From Paenarthrobacter nicotinovorans (GTDB taxonomy: Bacteria; Actinomycetota; Actinomycetes; Actinomycetales; Micrococcaceae), in NCBI RefSeq assembly GCF_007670255.1, contig NZ_SZVS01000011.1:108165-172164 (forward strand): a DNA stretch of 64,000 nucleotides, written 5' to 3'. Positions within the stretch are counted from its first letter, which is position 1. Every line of letters begins with the position of its first letter. This document shows, one piece after another, positions 25,826 to 33,694 of this stretch. The notes beneath the pieces are model-generated. The model was not told the origin of the DNA. It made no database searches and saw only the letters and a list, made by a program, of their open reading frames with translations. Both the position numbers and the translations under genes were made by a program.

Positions 25826-28800
25826 CTAGCTGACGACCAGCAACAAGTCCCCGCCCTGCACCTGCTCCACCGCCGAGATGGCCAGGCGCGAAACCGTCCC
25901 GGCCACCGGCGTCGTAATGGAAGCTTCCATCTTCATCGCCTCGATGGTGGCCACGGTGTCGCCGGCCTTGACGGTGTCACCCGCCTTGACGGTGACGGTC
26001 ACGGCGCCGGCGAACGGCGCGGCAACCTGCCCCGGCTGGGCGGGGTCGGCCTTCTCGGCCGCCTTGACGTTGCTCACGACAGAACGGTCACGGACGACGA
26101 CGGGGCGGGACTGCCCGTTCAGCGTACACATCACCGTGCGCATGCCCTTTTCATCGGCTTCGGAGACAGCTTCCAGCTGCGCGATGAGCCGGACGCCCTT
26201 CTCAAGCTCAATGACGTGCTCGGCACCGCGCTGCAAACCGTAAAGGTAGTCGCGGGTGTCAAGCACCGAGATGTTTCCGTAGGTCTCAACGCTCTTCTGG
26301 TAGTCCTTGGTAGGCCCGGCGAACAGCAGGCGGTTCAGCGTCTGCTGGCGAGTCTTGGAATCGGCCTTCAGGGCTGCGCTGTCCTCGGCGCTGATGTCCA
26401 CATCGCGCACCTTCACACTGCGGCCCTGCAGGGCCTTGGTGCGGAACGGCTCGGGCCAGCCGCCGGGAGGGTCACCAAGTTCGCCCGAGAGGAAGCCGAT
26501 GACGGAGTCCGGGATGTCGTAGTTTTGCGGATTCTCGTTGAAGTCCGCCGGGTCGGCATTCAGGCCCACAAGGTGCAGGGCGAGGTCACCGACCACTTTG
26601 GAGGAAGGCGTCACCTTGACCAGGTGGCCAAGGATCCGGTCGGCAGCTGTGTACATGTCCTCGATGGCCTCAAACTGCTCACCCAGGCCCAATGCGATGG
26701 CCTGCTGGCGGAGGTTTGAAAGCTGACCACCGGGGATTTCGTGCTGGTAGACACGTCCTGTTGGACCCGGAAGGCCCGACTCGAACGGGGCGTAGACACG
26801 ACGCACTGCTTCCCAGTAGGGCTCAAGGGCACCGACGTTCTTTAGGCTAAAGCCTGTGTCGCGAGGGGTGTTGGCCAGTGCCGCGACCAGGGCCGAAGCG
26901 GCCGGCTGGCTCGTTGTGCCTGCCAACGAAGCTGCCGCGACGTCCACGGCGTCCACCCCGGCGTCCACGGCGGCGAGGAGCGTGGCGAGCTGGCCTCCGG
27001 CGGTATCGTGCGTGTGCAAGTGGACCGGAAGGTCGAACCGCTCGCGCAGGGCGGAAACCAACTTGGCGGCCGCTGCCGGCCGAAGCAGGCCGGCCATGTC
27101 CTTGATAGCCAGGATGTGTGCGCCCGCGTCAACGATCTTCTGTGCCAGGTCCAGGTAGTAGTCGAGGGTGTAGAGCTTCTCCTCAGGATCGAGCAGGTTG
27201 CCTGTGTAGCACAGGGCCACCTCTGCCACGGCCGTGCCAGTGGCCCGTACCGCACGGATGGCGGGGGCCATCTGGTTCACGTCGTTGAGCGCGTCGAAGA
27301 TACGGAAGATGTCGATGCCGGTGGCCGCCGCCTCGTTAACGAAGGCCTCCGTCACTTCTTCCGGGTACGGCGTGTACCCCACGGTGTTGCGCCCGCGAAG
27401 GAGCATCTGGATACAGGTGTTCGGCAAGGCCTGGCGCAAAGCAGCCAAGCGGTCCCAGGGGTCCTCGCCAAGGAAGCGGAGCGCGACGTCGTACGTCGCT
27501 CCACCCCAGGCTTCAACGGAAAGCAGCTCGGGCATCAGCGCCGTCACAGCCGGGCCAGCGGCCACGAGGTCACGGGTGCGGACACGGGTTGCCAGGAGCG
27601 ACTGGTGGGCATCGCGGAACGTGGTGTCCGTGACTGCCAGGGCGTTCTGCTCACGCAAGGCCTTGGCAAAGCCCTCCGGACCGAGCTCCTGCAAACGCTG
27701 GCGCGAGCCCGAGGTGGGGACGGGCCCGTCGATTACCGGCAGCTTGCTGGCGGGATCCGTGTGGACGGTCAGTTCGCCGTTGGGCTTGTTCACAGTCACG
27801 TCGGCGAGCCAGGTCAGGAGCTTGGTGCCGCGGTCTGCAGAGATGTGGGACTTGAGCAGCTCGGGGCGCTTATCGATAAAGTCCGTGGCGACATTGCCGG
27901 CGTTGAAGTCCGGATCTGCAAGAACAGCCTGCAGGAACGGGATGTTGGTGGAGACGCCGCGAATACGGAACTCAGCAAGGCCACGGCGGGCACGGGCAAC
28001 GGCAGCGGGGTAATCACGGCCGCGGCAGGTCAGCTTCACGAGCATCGAGTCAAAGTGGGGGCTGATCTCGGCACCTGAGTAGACGGTACCGCCGTCGAGC
28101 CTTACACCGGCACCGCCGGCAGAACGGTAACCGGTGATCTTGCCAACGTCCGGGCGGAAGCCGTTCGCGGGGTCCTCGGTGGTGATGCGGCACTGCAGCG
28201 CGGCGCCCTTGATGGACACGGTCTCCTGGCTCAATCCCAGATCTGCCAGGGTCTCCCCCGAGGCAATGCGCATCTGGGCCTGCACCAAGTCGACGTCGGT
28301 GATTTCCTCGGTGACAGTGTGCTCCACCTGGATACGGGGGTTCATTTCGATGAAGACGTGCTGGCCGGCACGCTCACCTTCAGTATCGACGAGGAACTCG
28401 ACCGTTCCGGCATTGACGTAGTTCAGTGCTTTGGCGAATGCTACGGCGTCGCGGTAGAGCGCCTGGCGGATGTTCTCGTCCAGGTTCGGCGCCGGGGCAA
28501 TCTCCACGACTTTCTGGTGGCGGCGCTGCAGCGAACAGTCACGTTCGAACAGATGCATGACGTTGCCTTCGGCATCGGCAAGGATCTGCACTTCGATGTG
28601 GCGGGGGCGAAGCACGGCTTGCTCAAGGAACATCGTGGGGTCGCCAAAGGCGGCGTCCGCTTCGCGCATGGCCGACTGCAGGGCTTCGGGCAGCGCTTCG
28701 CGCGTCTCCACGCGGCGCATGCCGCGTCCGCCACCACCGGCTACTGCCTTGGCGAAGATGGGGAAGCCGATCTCTTCCGCCGCCGCGATGAGTTCGTCCA

Positions 28801-29221
28801 GGTCCTTGGACGGCTTGCTGGACTTCAGGACGGGAACGCCGGCCTTCCGGGCAGCCTCCAGGGCGGCAACCTTGTTACCTGCCAGTTCCAGCACTTCCGC
28901 AGGAGGACCCACGAAGGTGATGCCCTCCGCTTTCGCGGCGCGGGCGAGATCCGGGTTCTCGGACAGGAACCCGTAGCCGGGGTAAATGGCGTCTGCGCCG
29001 GCTTCCTTGGCGACGCGGACAACCTCCTCGACGTCCAGGTAGGCACGGACGGGGTGGCCCACCTCGCCGATCAGGTAAGCTTCGTCGGCTTTCTGCCGGT
29101 GGATCGAGTTACGGTCCTCATGCGGGAAGACGGCTACGGTCTTGGCGCCCAGTTCATAACCAGCGCGAAACGCCCTGATCGCGATTTCTCCGCGATTGGC
29201 CACCAGAATTTTCGAAAACAT
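25826..29221 (-). CDS. pyc: Pyruvate carboxylase
   Basis: Single-chain biotin enzyme of 1131 residues that carboxylates pyruvate to oxaloacetate (anaplerosis). Order: biotin carboxylase domain (about 1-455, with GGGGRGMRRV and EMNPRIQVEHTVTEE), carboxyltransferase domain (about 530-815, with DTTFRDAHQSLLATR and the metal/substrate motif HLHTHDT), then the biotinyl domain at the C-terminus with EAMKM, biotinylated Lys1097. Start ATG 29221 has AGGAG at good spacing. Full-length, no sign of damage. By supplying oxaloacetate it complements the prp and dct genes of this window, although it is not linked to them. Confidence 0.97.
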   Translation of the reverse strand: MFSKILVANRGEIAIRAFRAGYELGAKTVAVFPHEDRNSIHRQKADEAYLIGEVGHPVRAYLDVEEVVRVAKEAGADAIYPGYGFLSENPDLARAAKAEGITFVGPPAEVLELAGNKVAALEAARKAGVPVLKSSKPSKDLDELIAAAEEIGFPIFAKAVAGGGGRGMRRVETREALPEALQSAMREADAAFGDPTMFLEQAVLRPRHIEVQILADAEGNVMHLFERDCSLQRRHQKVVEIAPAPNLDENIRQALYRDAVAFAKALNYVNAGTVEFLVDTEGERAGQHVFIEMNPRIQVEHTVTEEITDVDLVQAQMRIASGETLADLGLSQETVSIKGAALQCRITTEDPANGFRPDVGKITGYRSAGGAGVRLDGGTVYSGAEISPHFDSMLVKLTCRGRDYPAAVARARRGLAEFRIRGVSTNIPFLQAVLADPDFNAGNVATDFIDKRPELLKSHISADRGTKLLTWLADVTVNKPNGELTVHTDPASKLPVIDGPVPTSGSRQRLQELGPEGFAKALREQNALAVTDTTFRDAHQSLLATRVRTRDLVAAGPAVTALMPELLSVEAWGGATYDVALRFLGEDPWDRLAALRQALPNTCIQMLLRGRNTVGYTPYPEEVTEAFVNEAAATGIDIFRIFDALNDVNQMAPAIRAVRATGTAVAEVALCYTGNLLDPEEKLYTLDYYLDLAQKIVDAGAHILAIKDMAGLLRPAAAAKLVSALRERFDLPVHLHTHDTAGGQLATLLAAVDAGVDAVDVAAASLAGTTSQPAASALVAALANTPRDTGFSLKNVGALEPYWEAVRRVYAPFESGLPGPTGRVYQHEIPGGQLSNLRQQAIALGLGEQFEAIEDMYTAADRILGHLVKVTPSSKVVGDLALHLVGLNADPADFNENPQNYDIPDSVIGFLSGELGDPPGGWPEPFRTKALQGRSVKVRDVDISAEDSAALKADSKTRQQTLNRLLFAGPTKDYQKSVETYGNISVLDTRDYLYGLQRGAEHVIELEKGVRLIAQLEAVSEADEKGMRTVMCTLNGQSRPVVVRDRSVVSNVKAAEKADPAQPGQVAAPFAGAVTVTVKAGDTVKAGDTVATIEAMKMEASITTPVAGTVSRLAISAVEQVQGGDLLLVVS

Positions 29222-29522
29222 ACTTCTCCTGCATCATTGCGGGTGGATCGGTCGGTGGTCACAGTGTGTAGTGCCGCCAGCATCAAACACAAATCTTTGT
29301 GGCAACCATCACAATGGATTCGTCATCTGGACGGTATATGCGTGCGCGCGAAGCGACGCCGTGCTATTACCTCCTCTATTCCCCGGGCCGGGCGCGTAGA
29401 AAGCGGGATTCCGCGCCGAAGCACCATATGATGTTGTGGGGGCTTCGGCAAGCCCCGGCTCCTGGGATTCCGGAGCCGAAGGAGCGCGATACGGCAACCG
29501 GCGTTAGGTTTTGGGTTTTCAA
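29222..29522. promoter_or_regulatory. Divergent intergenic region of pyc and the ParA-like gene
   Basis: No gene is visible in these 301 bases. A palindrome CACAAA-TC-TTTGTG lies at 29288-29301, about 70 bases before the pyc start. Two adjacent hairpins lie before the ParA-like gene: GGGGCTT/AAGCCCC (29439-29456) and CGGCTCC/GGAGCCG (29456-29478), 45-84 bases upstream of its start. The hairpins have no T-run and could act in the leader RNA. Promoter elements are not clear. Confidence 0.4.
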
Positions 29523-30332
29523 GTGCAAGTAGTCAGCATCAGCAGCCTCAAAGGTGGAGTGGGAAAGACGTCCGTGACCACCGGTCTGGCGTCCGCGGCC
29601 CTCGCAGCCGGCATCCCTACTTTGGTGGTGGACCTTGATCCCCATGCCGACGCCACGACGGCGCTTGGAGTTCAGCCGGGCGGACAGCAGGACATCGGCC
29701 GAATGCTGAAAAGCCCCCGGCGCGCCAAGCTCCAGGACAACGTGGCCGGCAGCAGCTGGGTTTCCAACGGCTCCAGCGACGGCACGTTGGATGTCGCCGT
29801 AGGATCTGCCTTCACCGGGATCTACGACCGGCCGGACCTTGGCCGCCGCGACCTCCGCAGGCTGTCAGCCGTTCTGGCCGGCGCCACCAACTACGACTTG
29901 GTTCTGGTGGACTGCCCTCCGTCGTTGAATGGACTGACGCGCATGGCCTGGAGCGCCAGTGACCGCGTGGTCCTCGTGGCCGAACCGGGCCTTTTCTCCG
30001 TGGCGGGTACGGAACGGACGATGAGGGCAATTCAATTGTTCCGCCAGGAATTCGCTCCCAACCTGGCCCCGGCAGGCATTGTCGCCAACCGCGTCCGCAG
30101 CGGATCGGCCGAGCACACCTTCCGCTTGGCCGAAATGGAATCCATGTTCGGAGAGCTGTTGCTGAGTCCGCACATCCCCGAACAAGCCAACTGGCAGCAG
30201 ATCCAGGGTGCGGCCCACTCGGTCCACCACTGGCCCGGAGACTCAGCCAAGAACGCCGCCAAACTTTTCGACGCCCTCCTTGAGAGCCTCCTTGAGGGAC
30301 AAGGCTCCGTCAGGGACCGCCGCCAACGCTGA
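29523..30332 (+). CDS. Orphan ParA/MinD-family ATPase
   Basis: 269 residues from GTG 29523 (TTG 29511 is the other option). The deviant Walker A motif SLKGGVGKTSV is right at the N-terminus, VVDLDPHADAT is switch I/A', and LVLVDCPPSLNG is Walker B, which defines the ParA/Soj group. No ParB partner or parS-like repeat is nearby, and the chromosomal ParAB pair is expected elsewhere. It stands beside the merR-DUF151-ftsR-garA module. A positioning or polar-growth role is possible; the cargo is unknown. Confidence 0.88.
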   Translation: MQVVSISSLKGGVGKTSVTTGLASAALAAGIPTLVVDLDPHADATTALGVQPGGQQDIGRMLKSPRRAKLQDNVAGSSWVSNGSSDGTLDVAVGSAFTGIYDRPDLGRRDLRRLSAVLAGATNYDLVLVDCPPSLNGLTRMAWSASDRVVLVAEPGLFSVAGTERTMRAIQLFRQEFAPNLAPAGIVANRVRSGSAEHTFRLAEMESMFGELLLSPHIPEQANWQQIQGAAHSVHHWPGDSAKNAAKLFDALLESLLEGQGSVRDRRQR

Positions 30333-30363
30333 CCGGCACCGGAATTTCATGCCACTACAAAAG

Positions 30364-30397
30364 AAAGCCTCGTCCCGGCAGGGACGAGGCTTTCTTC
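30364..30397. terminator. Bidirectional terminator between ParA-like gene and merR
   Basis: GAAAGCCTCGTCCC and GGGACGAGGCTTTC form a perfect 14-pair stem on a GGCA loop, flanked by A-rich and T-rich ends, between convergent genes. Confidence 0.88.
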
Positions 30398-30417
30398 ACG
30401 TTTGAGGGGGCGGATGC

Positions 30418-31011
30418 CTAACCGATACGGCGTGCGACGCGGCGCTTGCTCAACTCGTCGTCGGGAAAGGACTGCTCCGCGGCATGCTCACTCGGCAGGG
30501 CGGCCAGGCTGCCCTCGACTTCGCGCCATACGCGCCCCACGGCTATGCCGAAGACGCCTTGCCCGCCTTGTACGAGGTCAATGACCTCGTCCGCAGACGT
30601 ACATTCGTACACGCTGGCGCCATCGCTCATCAAAGTGATCTGCGCAAGGTCTTCGACTCCACGCTCGCGGAGGTGTTCAACCGCGGTTCGAATCTGCTGG
30701 AGGGAGACACCGGTATCAAGGAGGCGCTTGACCACTTTCAGGACCAGGATGTCCCGGAATCCGTAAAGCCGTTGCGATCCTGAGCCCGCCGCTCCGCGGA
30801 CCGCCGGCTCGACGAGACCCGTTCGTGCCCAGTAGTCGAGTTGGCGGTACGTGATACCTGCCGCCTTGCAGGCGGTCGGGCCGCGGTAGCCCGCGTCCTC
30901 GTCCAACACGGGAAGATCTTCTGTGAAGAGTAGACCTTGGGCGCCGGATGCGGGCGCAGCAATGCCGGCAGAGGACTGCTTCAGCTCGCCTGCTTCGCCT
31001 TTCGGACTCAC
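30418..31011 (-). CDS. MerR family transcriptional regulator (Rv1830-like)
   Basis: 197 residues from GTG 31011 behind AAGGAGG. After a 40-residue non-conserved start, the MerR winged helix spans about residues 44-115: GPTACKAAGITYRQLDYWARTGL then the wing and GFRDILVLKVVKRLLDTGVS. Then comes a domain ending in a basic tail (KRRVARR). No metal-binding Cys cluster is present. The arrangement merR-DUF151-merR-FHA-gcvH equals Rv1830-Rv1826 in mycobacteria, identifying this as the Rv1830 counterpart, thought to act in cell division and growth. Confidence 0.9.
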   Translation of the reverse strand: MSPKGEAGELKQSSAGIAAPASGAQGLLFTEDLPVLDEDAGYRGPTACKAAGITYRQLDYWARTGLVEPAVRGAAGSGSQRLYGFRDILVLKVVKRLLDTGVSLQQIRTAVEHLRERGVEDLAQITLMSDGASVYECTSADEVIDLVQGGQGVFGIAVGRVWREVEGSLAALPSEHAAEQSFPDDELSKRRVARRIG

Positions 31012-31075
31012 GTGACCTCCTTGTTGTCAGCTCCCTTGGGGACGGTGCATACCCTGATACAACGACGAAATGCAG

Positions 31076-31181
31076 CAGTGTAATTCCCGCAAGTCGGCAC
31101 CTTCCAGTGTGACTTGCGCGGGCAGTGTATGCAACGGGAACTTGATACTTCGACGTTAGGCCCACGAAGGGCCGAGGTCAA
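31076..31181 (-). promoter_or_regulatory. Candidate merR promoter and upstream repeats
   Basis: On the minus strand TTGACC (31181-31176) and TAACGT (31158-31153) are 17 bases apart, a plausible promoter about 140 bases before the merR start. The leader holds the inverted repeat CGCAAGTC (31088-31095)/GACTTGCG (31111-31118) and three CAGTGT copies on the plus strand at 31076, 31105 and 31123. These could be autoregulatory sites. Confidence 0.45.
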
Positions 31182-31218
31182 AGACCCCGGCCCCAAAATC
31201 CTGTCGTGTCGAAAGTTT

Positions 31219-31243
31219 CACCCTCAACTTTAGGTTGAGGGTG
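31219..31243. repeat. 10-bp inverted repeat between DUF151 gene and merR
   Basis: CACCCTCAAC (31219-31228) and GTTGAGGGTG (31234-31243) are perfect arms around a 5-base centre, followed by another TCTCAACC. It lies just past the DUF151 stop. It may be a hairpin terminator lacking a T-run, or a MerR-type operator, since SoxR-like sites share the CCTCAA/TTGAGG architecture. Confidence 0.55.
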
Positions 31244-31245
31244 TC

Positions 31246-31749
31246 TCAACCTTCAAAATCTTCAGGCTCAACGTCGTCCAGGAACTCGCGGAACCGGCGC
31301 ATTTCACGCTCTTCCTCCACGGTGGGATCAGGCTCGGAGTCTTCGCCCTCATCATGTTCGGTGATCCGGACGCCTGCCTCTTCCATGACCGCATCCGCAC
31401 ACCAAATACGGCACTTTGCCCGCAAAGCCAGGGCAAGGGCGTCCGACGCCCTCGAACTGACTACCGTGCCGTCGTCGAACTGGAGCTGCCCGTAAAAGAT
31501 GTTGTCCTCTACGGCCACAATGTTCACGCTGATGATTGTGTGGCCCAGGGATTCCACGACATCGATCAGGAGATCATGCGTCATGGGCCTCGGCGGGACC
31601 ACACCCTGCTGGGCAAGGGCGATGGCACTGGCTTCGGGTGTGCCGATCCAGATCGGCACGTGCCGTTCACCGTTGAGCTCCCGCAGAAGCACCAAGGGTT
31701 GGTTCGACGGCAGTTCAATCCGTACTCCGACGATTTCAACTTCTATCAT
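31246..31749 (-). CDS. Bifunctional nuclease family protein (DUF151, Rv1829-like)
   Basis: 167 residues. The DUF151/BFN fold is recognised from MIEVEIVGVRIE, VPIWIGTPEASAIALAQQG, the THDLLIDVVESLG segment and VSSRASDALALALRA. Plant and some bacterial members have been described as bifunctional nucleases, but the role in actinobacteria is not settled. The C-terminus (about residue 130 on) is strongly acidic and ends DVEPEDFEG. ATG 31749 overlaps the ftsR stop by one base (TGATG), so expression is coupled. Confidence 0.9.
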   Translation of the reverse strand: MIEVEIVGVRIELPSNQPLVLLRELNGERHVPIWIGTPEASAIALAQQGVVPPRPMTHDLLIDVVESLGHTIISVNIVAVEDNIFYGQLQFDDGTVVSSRASDALALALRAKCRIWCADAVMEEAGVRITEHDEGEDSEPDPTVEEEREMRRFREFLDDVEPEDFEG

Positions 31750-32471
31750 CAGCTGTCCATCCGCGAGATTCGGTCGTGGACCAGGGCCCTGTGCAGGGTA
31801 AGGCAGAGATCGCTGATCTCGCGCGCAGCCTCGGCAGCCCGGGCCTGCGATGCCGCATCACGCCGGGACGTCAAAGGCGCGACCGCTCTTTCCACCAAGC
31901 CGAACTCCCGTTCAGCCGCAGCCTGGAAAGGACGAAGATGCCGGGGCTCCAGGCCGTGCCCTTCCAATTGGACACAGGCCCTGGCCACTTGCAGCGCGTG
32001 CTCATCGAACTTGCCACCGACATGGGAGATCAAGCCGAAGCTCAGGAGTGATTCCAGCAGGGGCACGCTGGCGCCGGACTCTGCGCGCAGTTGCTCCTCC
32101 GTGAGGGCACGGGCACGGCCCTGCACTTCTGCCGCCATCTCCGTAGAGACCACCCTCGGCGAGACCGTAACACCCGGCGGGAGGTTTTCCGGCCGTTCGC
32201 CCCGGTCAATCGCGTCAAGGTAGTCCTTGATCACTTTGAGGGGCAGGTACTGGTCACGCTGGAGGGCAAGCACAAATCGGAGGCGCTCGACATCGCTGTC
32301 CGCGTACTGCCTGTAGCCGGCAGGGGTCCTCTTTGGATTGATGAGTCCTTTTTCCTCAAGGAAACGGATTTTGGACGCGGTCATCCCGGGGAAATCATCG
32401 CTGAGCTGCGCCAGGACTTCCCCGATGTTCAGGACCTGCGGTCCACGACGGTCAGGCTGGGCAATAGCCAC
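31749..32471 (-). CDS. ftsR: MerR family regulator FtsR (Rv1828-like)
   Basis: 240 residues from GTG 32471. The MerR DNA-binding domain covers about residues 13-85: LNIGEVLAQLSDDFPGMTA, IRFLEEKGLINPKRTPAGYR and DVERLRFVLALQRD. The C-terminal half is the conserved Rv1828-type effector domain. In Corynebacterium glutamicum the orthologous gene next to odhI is ftsR, an activator of ftsZ. The position directly downstream of the FHA gene (14-base gap) and before DUF151 supports orthology. An action on the dcw/ftsZ region is inferred from that work, not seen here. Confidence 0.9.
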   Translation of the reverse strand: MAIAQPDRRGPQVLNIGEVLAQLSDDFPGMTASKIRFLEEKGLINPKRTPAGYRQYADSDVERLRFVLALQRDQYLPLKVIKDYLDAIDRGERPENLPPGVTVSPRVVSTEMAAEVQGRARALTEEQLRAESGASVPLLESLLSFGLISHVGGKFDEHALQVARACVQLEGHGLEPRHLRPFQAAAEREFGLVERAVAPLTSRRDAASQARAAEAAREISDLCLTLHRALVHDRISRMDS

Positions 32472-32485
32472 AGGCAGGTTCCCCG

Positions 32486-32962
32486 TCAGACTTGGCCTGC
32501 AGGGCGGACAGGGCTGATGTAGTAGGTCAACCGGAACTTGCCGATCTGGACCTCGTTGCCGCTCTTGAGCTGCACACGGTCAACACGGTCGTGGTTGACG
32601 TAGGTGCCGTTGAGGCTGCCCATGTCCACCAGTTCGAAACCGGACGCCGTGCGGATGAACTGCACGTGCTTGCGGGAGACCGTGACATCGTCAAGGAAAA
32701 TGTCCGCGTCAGGATGCCGGCCAGCAGTGGTGGTGTCGGCATCGAGCAGGAAGCGCGCTCCGGCATTGGGACCGCTGTGGGCAATGAGAAGAGCCGAGTT
32801 CGGCGGGAGGGCGTCCACGGATGCACGCTCTTCAGGAGCCAACTTGGGGGCAATGCTTGGCTCGTCCCATGTTGGCGTGATGCTGATCGAGGTGGTCTCC
32901 GACGTCGGCTGTTCCTCCGCGCCGTTCCCGACATTGGCTTGGTTCTTGTCGCCGCCAACCAT
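32486..32962 (-). CDS. garA: FHA-domain regulator GarA/OdhI
   Basis: 158-residue phosphoprotein that, in its unphosphorylated form, inhibits 2-oxoglutarate dehydrogenase and affects glutamate metabolism. The N-terminal regulatory tail contains E22-T-T-S25, the kinase target motif of the family (PknB and PknG sites in mycobacteria). The FHA domain (about residues 68-150) has AGRHPDADI, VSRKHVQF and LNGTYVN, the phosphothreonine-binding set. Start ATG 32962 has GAGGAGG upstream. The window encodes a PASTA kinase that could be one upstream kinase, which is inference. Confidence 0.94.
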   Translation of the reverse strand: MVGGDKNQANVGNGAEEQPTSETTSISITPTWDEPSIAPKLAPEERASVDALPPNSALLIAHSGPNAGARFLLDADTTTAGRHPDADIFLDDVTVSRKHVQFIRTASGFELVDMGSLNGTYVNHDRVDRVQLKSGNEVQIGKFRLTYYISPVRPAGQV

Positions 32963-33042
32963 GGAATTTCCTCCTCATCCGCTGGCAGTCCCAGACCCTG
33001 CCAGCCACTTCCGCATCCCGGTACCGCCGGGCAAATCGGTTG

Positions 33043-33094
33043 CTGGCCCGTCCGCCCTCTTTCCCTGAGATGGGAAAACAGCCGGGCGGGCCAG
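33043..33094 (-). terminator. Stem-loop downstream of gcvH
   Basis: CTGGCCCG (33043-33050) pairs with CGGGCCAG (33087-33094), enclosing an inner TTTCCC/GGGAAA hairpin near 33060-33075. It lies within 60 bases of the gcvH stop, before the garA start. Terminator function is likely but there is no clear T-run. Confidence 0.5.
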
Positions 33095-33100
33095 ATAACT

Positions 33101-33487
33101 TTAGCCTACCTGTTGTTCGTACTCCGATGCACTGAGCAGGGAATCCACTGCGTCAGGTTCTGCAAGCTTTACTTCAATAAGCCAGCCTTCGCCGTACGGG
33201 TCCGAGTTGATCAGTGCGGGATCCGTGTCCAGGGCATCATTGCGATTGATGACCTCACCGGTAACCGGAGCGTAGATATCACTGACGCTCTTGGTGGATT
33301 CGACCTCCCCGACAACCTCGTTGCCGGTGACTTTGGTGCCCGGTTCCGGCATCTGTGCGTACACCACATCACCCAACGCGTCCTGCGCGAAATCGGTAAT
33401 GCCAATCCGCACAACGCCATCGGCATCCGGAGCGGTGACCCACTCGTGCTCTGCGGTGTAGGAAAGTTCTTCTGGAATATTGCTCAC
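33101..33487 (-). CDS. gcvH: Glycine cleavage system H protein
   Basis: Lipoyl carrier of 128 residues from GTG 33487 (AAAGG upstream); the frame extends to 33535 but that part is not conserved. YTAEHEWV near the N-terminus, the lipoylation motif VESTKSV with Lys66, and YGEGWLIEV near the C-terminus are diagnostic. In the glycine cleavage complex it shuttles the aminomethyl group between P, T and L proteins; those genes are not in this window. Association with garA is as in mycobacteria (Rv1826-Rv1827). Confidence 0.95.
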   Translation of the reverse strand: MSNIPEELSYTAEHEWVTAPDADGVVRIGITDFAQDALGDVVYAQMPEPGTKVTGNEVVGEVESTKSVSDIYAPVTGEVINRNDALDTDPALINSDPYGEGWLIEVKLAEPDAVDSLLSASEYEQQVG

Positions 33488-33645
33488 GGGTGGCCTTTCA
33501 TCGGGACAATGACGAACCTCGACGGCGGCCTGCACAGCTGACCACCGCTGAAAGTATATGCATATTTCCCCCGCGTCCGATGGGGATTTTCCATGATTGC
33601 GCCGAACACAAAGTGCAGAGCCCGGCCCCGGCGCCAGAACGCCGA

Positions 33646-33680
33646 GAAGCCCGTCGCGGGTGATCCGGGACGGGCTTCTT
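33646..33680. terminator. Terminator between gcvH and the MFS gene
   Basis: GAAGCCCGTC (33646-33655) and GACGGGCTTC (33669-33678) form a 10-pair stem followed by TT. It lies just after the MFS gene's stop on the minus strand and would end that transcript. Confidence 0.6.
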
Positions 33681-33694
33681 ATGTAATCCGCGCG

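Noticed and set aside
33488..33694. Glycine riboswitch before gcvH
   Set aside because: The gap shows only a terminator for the MFS gene and a simple ribosome site; no tandem glycine aptamer features.
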